Shown one piece after another: positions 1 through 5,649 of a stretch of 5,649 nucleotides of DNA. The notes under the pieces are model-generated. The model was not told the DNA's origin, did no database searches, and saw nothing but the letters and a program-made list of their open reading frames with translations. The position numbers and the translations under genes were made by a program. Source of the DNA: an uncultured Bacteroidales bacterium (GTDB taxonomy: Bacteria; Bacteroidota; Bacteroidia; Bacteroidales; Marinilabiliaceae); the NCBI GenBank assembly GCA_934725785.1, contig CAKVCS010000074.1, positions 1-5,649 on the forward strand, written 5' to 3'. How positions within the stretch are numbered: the first letter of the stretch is position 1; every line of letters starts with the position of its first letter.

Positions 1-303
1 CTGCCACGCCGGCTTCGCGCGGAATTCCCACTCCTGGACCGGACGCTTCATCTGCTCCGTGTCCATCGACTCGTCCACCATGCCGGCTATCTTCACGTAG
101 CCGCCAAGCGGCAGCCAGCCGACACCGTACTCCGTCTCTCCCTTTTTGAATGAGAAGAGCTTGAAGCCAGCGTCGAAGAACAGGAAGAACTTCTCTACTT
201 TTATCTTGAAAAGCTTGGCGAAGAAGAAATGTCCGAACTCGTGGGTCACAACGAGTATCGACAGGCTCAGCAGCAGCTGGAGCGCTATTATCAAGTAGTC
301 CAT
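1..303 (-). CDS. rseP: RseP-type site-2 membrane zinc metalloprotease, N-terminal part
   Basis: This is the first 101 codons of a polytopic inner-membrane protease of the RseP/site-2 protease family, which cuts transmembrane segments of anti-sigma factors and leftover signal peptides within the membrane. Reading leftward from ATG at 303-301, the frame is open to the window edge. Residues 4-20 form a hydrophobic helix that runs into the zinc-binding motif HEFGH (residues 21-25, bases 229-243); the two His are metal ligands and the Glu is the catalytic base. Residues 62-71 (GWLPLGGYVK) match the conserved GxxPLGGYV loop that follows the active-site helix. The family is usually about 440-450 residues, so roughly three quarters lies off the left edge, including the PDZ region and the second motif. 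It is transcribed divergently from the sensor gene. The family call is firm; its substrate in this organism is unknown. Confidence 0.95.
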   Translation of the reverse strand, partial: MDYLIIALQLLLSLSILVVTHEFGHFFFAKLFKIKVEKFFLFFDAGFKLFSFKKGETEYGVGWLPLGGYVKIAGMVDESMDTEQMKRPVQEWEFRAKPAWQ

Positions 304-338
304 CGTGGTGTTTGTTGCGCTTGTTCCGCTTTTTGATA

Positions 339-352
339 TGTATGCGCATACA
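339..352. promoter_or_regulatory. 14-bp perfect palindrome, candidate operator
   Basis: TGTATGCGCATACA is its own reverse complement. It sits 36 bp upstream of the rseP start codon. A near copy of its core lies at 379-388 (TATGCGAATA, one mismatch to TATGCGCATA). A second palindrome built from the same half-sites lies at 439-450. Such symmetry suits a dimeric regulator, but no regulator is identified and chance is possible for a GC-rich genome. Confidence 0.3.
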
Positions 353-438
353 CGCGCATTTTGCGAAGTTAATCAATTTATGCGAATATGGGCGTTAACC
401 CTTGCGTTCGTGTCCTCTGGCTTGTGCGTGTTCGGCCT

Positions 439-450
439 GCGCATATGCGC
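439..450. promoter_or_regulatory. 12-bp perfect palindrome just upstream of the sensor promoter
   Basis: GCGCATATGCGC is self-complementary and ends 5 bp before the proposed -33 element (456-458), where an activator would typically bind. It uses the same heptamers, GCGCATA and TATGCGC, as the palindrome at 339-352, but in the opposite (everted) order. Confidence 0.25.
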
Positions 451-455
451 GTTTG

Positions 456-486
456 TTGTTTTGTTCTTTTTTCCGAGGTATCTTTG
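456..486 (+). promoter_or_regulatory. Bacteroidota-type promoter for the sensor gene
   Basis: The -7 element TATCTTTG (479-486) is an exact match to TAnnTTTG. A TTG (456-458) lies 20 bp upstream as the -33 element; a full TTTG also occurs at 452-455 with a longer 23-bp gap. Transcription would begin near 492-494, giving a leader of about 55 nt before the ATG at 549. This placement argues that the in-frame ATG at 402, upstream of the promoter, is not the start. Confidence 0.65.
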
Positions 487-548
487 CCCGATTATGCCGG
501 GGCGGTCGCCCCCTCGCCTTACTTTTTTCATTGCGTTTCTACTCAAGG

Positions 549-3500
549 ATGGCTTCAACATTACGTCGGCTCCTGCTCTTTTCCGTGTCGCTTTGGCTGT
601 GCGCCTCCGCGATGCGGGCTGGCGAGCGCTTTGCTTTCCGCCATGTAGGCATGGAGTCCGGGTTGGCGCACGAGAGGGTGAACTCCGTTTGCTCTGGCAG
701 GCGCGGCTTTCTTTGGCTCTCCACTCAATGGGGGCTCGATTGCTATGACGGATACTCTGTGTCGTCATTCGCCGTGCCGGACTCCGTGTTGCGTGGCGGC
801 GAGGTGCTGGGCGTGCAGGAGTTCGGGGCGGACTCGATGCTTGTGCGCCTCTCCAACGGCTTCGCCTTGTTTTCCCGGAACAACTTGACTTTCAGCGATG
901 CTGACAGCTTTTTGCGAACCCGCGGGGCTGTGGGGCGTGTCCTCGGCGCGTGGGTGGACGGTCGCCAAAGCCTTTGGCTGATGGAGGCCGACCGGGTGGT
1001 CTACTCGTCAGCGTCTGGAGGGTCTTTCTCGTTTCCGCTTCCTGCGGAGGTCGACGTCTCGTGCGTCTCGTCTTCGCGCTACGGCCTCGCCATCCTGCTC
1101 GCCGATGGCCGCACTTTGCGTTGCTCTCCGCCCCCCCCCGGGGCGGAGCCCGCCCCTCAGGTTTTCTCGTCGCCCATCAAGTCTGGCGCCAGGGTTTTGC
1201 GTGTCGACCTCGATGGAGACCTCTGGGTCGTGTCGTCTGGTGGCGACTCCCTGTGGCACAAGCCTATGTCCGGCTCCGGGTGGGAGCTGTTGAACGGCTG
1301 GGCGTATTGGAATGACGATGTGCCTCGCGACATTGTTGACGTATCCGTCGACTCGCGCAGGCGCGTGTGGCTCGTCTCGAGGTGCGATGGGGCTTGCGTT
1401 GTCGATCCGTTGGCTGGCTCTGTCACGCCGCTTCGCCGCTCTGCCGCCTCTCCTTTGAGCTTGCGGAGCAACTTCTGCACCTGCGTCAAGGCGCTCCGCT
1501 CCGGGGCTGTCGTCATTGGTTACCAGCATTCTGGTTTCTCGGTCTACCACCCGTCGGCGTTCAAGTTCGCACCATTGTCAATTTTGCCGCGGTCGCTTCA
1601 AGAGTCGGTGTCGGATGTCCGCAGCGTCGAGACCGACAGCGGGCGATTCGCCTACATAGGTACGAACGGTGGCGGGATTCTGAGGGTCGACGTAAGGACT
1701 CGCGAAGCGGTCGCGCTCCCTTTCGCCAAGTCCGATGTCGCTGAGAGCCTTGCCGCTCTGCCGGACGGTTCCTTGTGGGCCTTCGTCGCGGGGCGCGGCT
1801 TCGCCCGTTACGGTGAGACGGGGTGGGATGCCGCAAGCCCTGGCGTGTCATATTTCGGGGGAGACGGGCGAGTCCCCGATCCGCTTAACTCCACGTCGTC
1901 CGCCGGCGTCGTCGCCAAGTCGCGCTCTGGCTGCCTGTGGGCTGCCGCGGGACGCAGGTTGGTTGCGCTGCCCAACGCGGCCGCGTCGAAGGATGTCTTC
2001 GCGGGGTGCGCCGTCGCCACGCTCGAGGACGACGTCGTGGCTGTCCGCGCTGGTCGCGACACGGCCTCTGTCCTGGTTCTCACCCGTTCCTCGTTTTTCT
2101 CCGCAAGGCTTTCTGATGATGCCATACGCATAGAGAGGCTTACCGACTATAATCTCAGGGCCGACCACCCTATGGACGTGTGCGTCGGCGTGCATGGCTT
2201 CTACTGGGTCGGTCTCTCGAGCGGCGTGGCTATGTTCTCGCGTCAGGACTCCACCGGGCTTGTGCGCCTCATCCGTGTTATAGACCTGCCTCAGCCTGTC
2301 ATCGCCTTGGCGGCCGAGCCTCATGGCGGGGTCGTGGCCGTGGGCCCGTCCGAGGCGCATATTTTCAGGGTCTACCCCTCTTCCTCGTCCGCCGACGGAT
2401 ATCGCATAGTGGCAGGGCGCTACAGCCAGTCAAGCGGGCTCCTCGCCGGGGTTAACTCCCCCCGCGCCACGAGCGCAATGCCGTTGGGCGGAGTGTGGAT
2501 CGGAGCCGAGAATGGCGTGAATGAATACCTGCCTGTGGTGGATGACGACAGCCCCGTGCCGCCAGTCTCGTTCAGCCGCCTCTCGCGCGACGGCATGATT
2601 GTCATGCCGGGCGAGTCCATCGGCGGGGTCTGTCCTCTCGACCGTGCCATACCTCTCTGCGAGTCGATAACCCTCCCGTGTCACAACGGATCTTTCACGC
2701 TCGATTTCTCTGTCCTTGGCGTGTCGTCTCCCGAGTGTTACATGTACTCGTGCGAGATCCGCGGGGCGGACTTGCCCGCGGCCACCTCATTCTCCCCCTC
2801 TTTTCATATTCCCGACCTCCCCGCCGGCTCATACGTGCTGAGCGTCGTCGCCATAGACCCCGAGGGCCGCAAGTCCGAGCGCGCGGCCGAGCTCACTCTC
2901 GTGTTTTTCCGCCCTTGGTACGAGTCGGCCGCGGCACGCGTCTGCATGGCTGCTGCGCTTGCGCTCATCAGCCTCATGCTGGCCTACAGGTTTGGAGCCA
3001 AGCGCTGGAAGCGCCGTCATCCTCGCCAGTCCGACTCCTCGCTCGTCAAGTCCGACGTCTTGGCCACGCTTGGCGAGTCGTCTGTAGTCTCCACCGAGAT
3101 GTCCTCAATCGTACTCAAGGCCGTGGCGGCCAACGTCTCAATATCCATCGACGCGTTGTCCGACGACATCCGCGCGTTGTCCGACATCAAGGGTGTGCCG
3201 CTCACCGACTCGTTCGCCATCCGCAACCTGTCCGACAGGCTGATGTCCGCTAATGCGGCTCTCGCCGCTGTGGCTGGCGACGCCGCGTCAGATGAGCTCG
3301 CAGCTCCCGACGCCCGTGGGGTGGGGCGGCACGACATCGTGGCCGTGTGCAGAACCATCGTAAGGCAGGTGGCCGCCATCACTCACGCGCGTCAGTCCGT
3401 CGGCTTCTCCACCCCGCTGCGCAACTGCGTGCTCGGGTTCGATCTTGAGGCGTTCCGACTGCTGCTGATAGATGTGGTGGTCGACGCCATCGTCTCCATG

Positions 3501-3749
3501 ACAGGGCAGGGCTTTGTCCGCGTCATGGTCGAGATGGGCAAGTACGGCCCCCGGCTGGTGTCGGTCTCCGTGAGCATAGGCGGCGTGGTGCCCACTGCGA
3601 GCCTCTATTTCATGCCCGAGGCTGGCGAGCCCGCGCTCCCGCAGAATGTCGAGGCCTGCCTCGACCGGCTCGGAGCGACAATGCAGACGCGCGACTTCGG
3701 CGACGGCATGCTCTACGTTTTCATACATATTCCAATGGGGGGCGAGTGA
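549..3749 (+). CDS. Membrane sensor with reg_prop propellers, Y_Y_Y domain and degenerate histidine kinase region (pseudokinase)
   Basis: This 1066-residue protein resembles the sensor half of a Bacteroides hybrid two-component system. Residues 1-24 are a signal peptide (RR then LLLFSVSLWLCASA; C18 is not in a lipobox). The first reg_prop blade is clear at 38-70 (GLAHERVNSV, then GFLWLST and CYDGYS); further blade-like W motifs lie near residues 226, 274, 464, 553 and 650, fitting two propellers up to about 690. A Y_Y_Y domain spans about 707-792, followed by a transmembrane helix at about 797-814 and a basic stop-transfer (KRWKRR). The 250-residue cytoplasmic part aligns by eye with a kinase dimerisation helix and ATPase fold, but the expected phospho-His (NVSHE) reads N862-V-S-I-S, the N-box asparagines are D975 and D979, and the G1 aspartate position is S1009. 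Receiver and AraC domains, usual in hybrids, are absent. It probably binds an envelope ligand and signals without phosphotransfer, or is decaying. The ATG at 549 is chosen for the signal peptide and upstream promoter. Ligand unknown. Confidence 0.85.
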   Translation: MASTLRRLLLFSVSLWLCASAMRAGERFAFRHVGMESGLAHERVNSVCSGRRGFLWLSTQWGLDCYDGYSVSSFAVPDSVLRGGEVLGVQEFGADSMLVRLSNGFALFSRNNLTFSDADSFLRTRGAVGRVLGAWVDGRQSLWLMEADRVVYSSASGGSFSFPLPAEVDVSCVSSSRYGLAILLADGRTLRCSPPPPGAEPAPQVFSSPIKSGARVLRVDLDGDLWVVSSGGDSLWHKPMSGSGWELLNGWAYWNDDVPRDIVDVSVDSRRRVWLVSRCDGACVVDPLAGSVTPLRRSAASPLSLRSNFCTCVKALRSGAVVIGYQHSGFSVYHPSAFKFAPLSILPRSLQESVSDVRSVETDSGRFAYIGTNGGGILRVDVRTREAVALPFAKSDVAESLAALPDGSLWAFVAGRGFARYGETGWDAASPGVSYFGGDGRVPDPLNSTSSAGVVAKSRSGCLWAAAGRRLVALPNAAASKDVFAGCAVATLEDDVVAVRAGRDTASVLVLTRSSFFSARLSDDAIRIERLTDYNLRADHPMDVCVGVHGFYWVGLSSGVAMFSRQDSTGLVRLIRVIDLPQPVIALAAEPHGGVVAVGPSEAHIFRVYPSSSSADGYRIVAGRYSQSSGLLAGVNSPRATSAMPLGGVWIGAENGVNEYLPVVDDDSPVPPVSFSRLSRDGMIVMPGESIGGVCPLDRAIPLCESITLPCHNGSFTLDFSVLGVSSPECYMYSCEIRGADLPAATSFSPSFHIPDLPAGSYVLSVVAIDPEGRKSERAAELTLVFFRPWYESAAARVCMAAALALISLMLAYRFGAKRWKRRHPRQSDSSLVKSDVLATLGESSVVSTEMSSIVLKAVAANVSISIDALSDDIRALSDIKGVPLTDSFAIRNLSDRLMSANAALAAVAGDAASDELAAPDARGVGRHDIVAVCRTIVRQVAAITHARQSVGFSTPLRNCVLGFDLEAFRLLLIDVVVDAIVSMTGQGFVRVMVEMGKYGPRLVSVSVSIGGVVPTASLYFMPEAGEPALPQNVEACLDRLGATMQTRDFGDGMLYVFIHIPMGGE
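1126..1148 (+). repeat. C9 tract inside a 9-bp perfect inverted repeat
   Basis: Nine consecutive C bases (1131-1139) lie within an inverted repeat: CTCCGCCCC (1126-1134), a loop of five C, then GGGGCGGAG (1140-1148). It falls within the first propeller of the sensor and encodes P194-P197. The frame is intact here. Homopolymers of this kind can slip, so the length could vary between cells, and they also cause sequencing errors. Confidence 0.6.
3152..3185 (+). repeat. 13-bp direct repeat, 21-bp period, in the kinase-like helix
   Basis: CGCGTTGTCCGAC occurs at 3152-3164 and again at 3173-3185, exactly 21 bp (seven codons) apart. It encodes the consecutive heptads ALSDDIR and ALSDIKG, and a third LSD follows in RNLSDRL. 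A seven-residue period suits a coiled-coil dimerisation helix. It lies just after the position where the phospho-accepting His would be expected. Confidence 0.5.
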
Positions 3750-3923
3750 ACCCCGCTCCGCCTAATTTGTCAGGTGAAAATTTGATAAAAAAACATCATC
3801 TCCGTATATTTGCGCCCTGATTAGCTACGTGCGCGCAGTGCTTTCAATGGTTCTGCCGCGTCGGCTGTCCGATTCGCAAATTGTAATAAACACGAAAAGT
3901 AAAAATAGAGCTATTCTTTCAAA
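3750..3923 (+). promoter_or_regulatory. Intergenic region and ppiD leader
   Basis: These 174 bp lie between the sensor stop codon and the ppiD ATG. They hold the promoter at 3781-3812 and then a leader of about 100 nt that becomes AT-rich towards the start codon, with no Shine-Dalgarno sequence (CTTTCAAA directly precedes the ATG), as is normal in Bacteroidota. No strong hairpin with a T-run, hence no clear terminator for the sensor gene, and no recognisable riboswitch or small gene was seen. Confidence 0.5.
3781..3812 (+). promoter_or_regulatory. Bacteroidota-type promoter for ppiD
   Basis: TTTG (3781-3784), a 20-bp spacer containing seven consecutive A bases, and TATATTTG (3805-3812) give exact matches to both the -33 TTTG and the -7 TAnnTTTG elements. 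Transcription would start near 3819. The gene can therefore be expressed independently of the sensor gene 31 bp upstream. Confidence 0.75.
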
Positions 3924-4070
3924 ATGGCAGCACTTCAGACACTGAGGAACAAGGCGGCCGTGTTCATCACGGTGCTCATAGCCCTGGAAGCAGCATTTTC
4001 TCCGATCGCGAAACCTTGGGCGTTATTGACGGGCACAAGGTCAAGGCGCAGGAGTTTCAACAGAAGATAG
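3924..4070 (+). pseudogene. 5' fragment of ppiD ending in a premature stop
   Basis: As it stands, the ATG-initiated frame encodes 48 residues: 21 residues of genuine PpiD N-terminus (cytoplasmic MAALQTLRNK plus the first half of the anchor helix), then 27 out-of-frame residues ending at TAG 4068-4070. It is translated from the family's normal start and has its own promoter, so it would be made, but it has no known function. Confidence 0.75.
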
Positions 4071-5649
4071 AGAACGCCGAGGCCATCTTCAAGATGGAGA
4101 ATAACACCGCCTCTATCCCCGAGCAGAGGCAGGACGATCTCCGCGAGGGCGTATGGCAGCAGGAGATAGCTCACGTCACTTTCGGCGAGCTGTTCGAGAA
4201 TGCCGGCATTGAGGTGTCCGACGAGGAGGTGCTCGACATGGCTATAGGTGATCATATCGCCGCTCCCTGCCGCCAGCTCTTTACTAACCCTCAGACGGGT
4301 GTCTTCGACCGCGATATCGCGGTCAACTACCTCTCCCGTGGCCGTCAGGCGGATCCAAACTTCGCGTTCTACTGGGCCGACCTCGCAGAGAAGCTCCGTT
4401 TCCAGCGTCAGTTCCAAAAATATGGCGCGCTCATTGCGCAGTCCGCGTTCTGCAACAAGGCGCAGGTCGAGCTCGCCCAGGCCAAGCTATCGAAGAGCGT
4501 TGACGTCAATTTCGTCAATGTCCGCTATACGGTGGTGCCTGACAGCACCGTCGCCGTGTCCGAGTCCGAGATCAAGGCACGCTACAAGAAAGACCGTGAG
4601 CTCTATCGAGTCAAGGAAGGCCGCGACATAGAGTACGTGTCTTTCCCAATCCGCCCTACCGATCTCGATCGTGAGGACACCCGCAAGGCTCTCGAGGAAC
4701 TCAAAGCCGATTTCGCAAACCCCGAGACAGACGCGTTCAACTATGCTCAGATGAACTCAGAGGGGGATGTCGACAGCCGTTACTATGCCGCCTCGCAGCT
4801 CGGTGGCGCTCTCAAGACTTTCGTCGAGGGCGCGCAGGTCGGTGAGGTCTACGGCCCTTATCTCGAGGGTGAGACCTTCAAGCTCTCGCGCCTCGCCGAC
4901 ATCGCCATGCGTCCCGATTCCGTCAAGGCTCGCCACATCCTCATCCAGGAGAGCAAGGAGTTGGCCGACAGCATCTTCAATCTCGCAAAGAATGGTGGCG
5001 ACTTCGCAGCCCTCGCTCGTCAGTACAGCAAGGATCCGGGCTCTGCCATCAATGGCGGCGACCTCGACTGGTTCAACGACGGTGTCATGGTCCCCTCGTT
5101 CAACGAGGCTTGCTTCACCGGCAAGGCGGGCGACATCGTCTTGGTCGAGAGCCAGTTCGGTTACCATATCATCAACATCCAGGCCCGCGGCGCCGAGGTT
5201 AAGAAATATCACGTAGCAACCATCGAGAAGACTGTCCAGTTCAGCTCGCGTACTCAGCAGCAGGTATACGCCCAGGCGCAGACCCTCGCTTCTAAAATTA
5301 AGGACGGGGAGTCTTTCCAGGCTGTGATTGACACGTCTAACATCATCAAGCGTGTGGCCCGTGGCATCGCCTCCAGCGCGCAGAGCATCAACTCCATTGC
5401 CCATGCTCGCGACATCGTAAAGTGGGCATATGACGCGAAGGTTGGCGATGTCTCAACCCTCTTCCCTTGCGATGACGAGTTTGTACTCGCAACCCTCACC
5501 AAGATTCAGTCCGAGGGCTATGCCGATGTCGAGGACGTCTCGGCGAACATCGCGGCGCAGATTCGCCGTGACAAGAAAGCCGAGGCCGTCGCTGCCGCCA
5601 CGCAGGGCATGACTCTCGCGCAGATTGCCGAAAAGTATAACGTCAAGGT
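3924..5649 (+). CDS. ppiD: PpiD-like periplasmic parvulin chaperone, frameshifted near its N-terminus and cut by the window edge
   Basis: The product is a membrane-anchored periplasmic peptidyl-prolyl cis-trans isomerase/chaperone that helps exported proteins fold. The start at 3924 opens with MAALQTLRNKAAVFITVLIAL, the N-terminus typical of Bacteroidota PpiD, but that frame stops at 4070 after 48 codons. The rest continues in another frame from about 3986 (GSSIFSDRETLGVIDGHKV) to the window edge without a stop, giving 554 more residues. This includes the SurA_N-like chaperone region (about 4022-4900), a parvulin domain (about 4916-5190) with RHILIQ, GGDLDWF, GVMVPSF and GYHII, so both conserved His are present, and a second, less conserved region (5200 onward). 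The family is about 700 residues, so the last fifth is missing. If the shift is real, only an internal start such as ATG 4094 could yield a product, without anchor or signal. The intact downstream frame suggests either a recent mutation or a sequence error. Confidence 0.88.
3984..3990 (+). other. Frameshift / small deletion junction in ppiD
   Basis: Upstream of here the coding frame reads ...VLIAL (ending CTG 3984-3986). Downstream the coding frame starts with GGA at 3986-3988 (GSSIFS...). Known homologs have roughly 13 more residues between these points, the second half of the transmembrane anchor and a GD-containing linker (recalled, not searched). The missing DNA must therefore be about 37-40 bp and equal 1 modulo 3. 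CTGG at 3984-3987 could be the surviving copy of a short repeat that recombined. Confidence 0.65.
4916..5190 (+). other. Parvulin (PpiC-type) isomerase domain within ppiD
   Basis: Read in the downstream frame, the domain begins at VKARHILIQ (His codon 4934-4936) and continues through a helix (ELADSIFNLAKNGGDFAALA), YSKDPGS, GGDLDWFNDG, MVPSFNEACF and SQFGYHIINI (His codon 5165-5167). These are the conserved parvulin elements in their normal order, so the isomerase fold appears intact despite the upstream lesion. Confidence 0.88.

Larger units (their letters stand above)
304..548. promoter_or_regulatory. Divergent intergenic region between rseP and the sensor gene
   Basis: This 245-bp stretch separates two divergent starts (303 leftward, 549 rightward) and is more AT-rich on its rseP side than the coding DNA. 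It contains the sensor promoter (456-486), a group of short palindromes (339-352, 379-388, 439-450) and a small GC hairpin (499-512) in the expected leader. For rseP, only a weak -7-like element is visible on the minus strand (TAACTTCG, complement of 364-371, one mismatch to TAnnTTTG) without a convincing -33 partner. No small gene or RNA is recognisable. Confidence 0.6.

Noticed and set aside
499..528. GC hairpin (499-512) followed by a T-run (523-528) in the sensor leader as a terminator or attenuator
   Set aside because: The stem is only 5 bp and the T-run is 10 nt away from it, so it does not form a standard intrinsic terminator. No leader peptide is evident.
402..548. In-frame upstream ATG at 402 extending the sensor by 49 residues
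   Set aside because: The extension runs through the proposed promoter (456-486) and would bury the signal peptide. Its Cys/Arg-rich residues resemble nothing in the family. ATG 549 gives a proper signal peptide directly ahead of the first propeller blade.
1008..1550. Long antisense open frames within the sensor gene (also 1848-2360 and others)
   Set aside because: They are Arg/Pro/His-rich, have no family resemblance and overlap a clearly coding frame. They are typical shadow frames of GC-rich DNA.
3737..3754. G6 ... CCCC pairing around the sensor stop codon as a terminator
   Set aside because: There are only four pairable bases on the 3' side and no following T-tract.
3980..3992. Programmed -1 frameshift in ppiD
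   Set aside because: There is no slippery heptamer (the site is GCC CTG GAA) and no obvious stimulatory stem. A shift would still leave a hydrophobic segment of only about 10 residues, too short to span the membrane, so a deletion fits better.
3935..4417. Minus-strand open frames over ppiD (also 4757-5404)
   Set aside because: They are mirror images of the clear PpiD coding frame, with complementary Leu/Glu/Val-rich composition, and no independent start signal.
1..5649. Mobile element, CRISPR array, tRNA or rRNA
   Set aside because: No transposase motifs, terminal repeats, regularly spaced repeats or RNA-gene signatures were seen on either strand.

Overview
The window looks like a GC-rich Bacteroidota (Bacteroidales-type) chromosome segment. 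Three things support this: promoter motifs of the Bacteroidota sigma factor form (TTG/TTTG, about 20 bp, TAnnTTTG) with no Shine-Dalgarno-led starts; a two-component-like periplasmic sensor of the reg_prop / Y_Y_Y architecture typical of Bacteroides hybrid systems; and a Bacteroidota-style PpiD. The family-level guess (perhaps Muribaculaceae-like, given the high GC) is inference only.

Layout. Positions 1-303 (minus strand) hold the N-terminal 101 codons of an RseP-type site-2 membrane metalloprotease, cut by the window edge. A 245-bp divergent intergenic region (304-548) holds a good promoter for the rightward gene and a cluster of TATGCGC/GCGCATA palindromes. Positions 549-3749 (plus) encode a 1066-residue membrane sensor: signal peptide, two predicted beta-propellers, a Y_Y_Y domain and one transmembrane helix. 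Its cytoplasmic part has the outline of a histidine kinase but lacks a phospho-accepting His and the conserved N-box and G1 residues. It also has no receiver or AraC output domain, so it looks like a pseudokinase receptor. A 174-bp intergenic region (3750-3923) carries a textbook Bacteroidota promoter. From 3924 to the right edge lies ppiD, a membrane-anchored periplasmic parvulin chaperone, broken near 3986 by what looks like a deletion of roughly 40 bp that removes half of the membrane anchor and shifts the frame.

How the genes may work together. RseP (intramembrane proteolysis) and PpiD (folding of exported proteins) are both envelope-maintenance proteins, and the gene between them is a large periplasmic sensor. 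A link between the sensor and envelope state is a guess from context. No RNA gene, mobile element, CRISPR array or convincing terminator was found.
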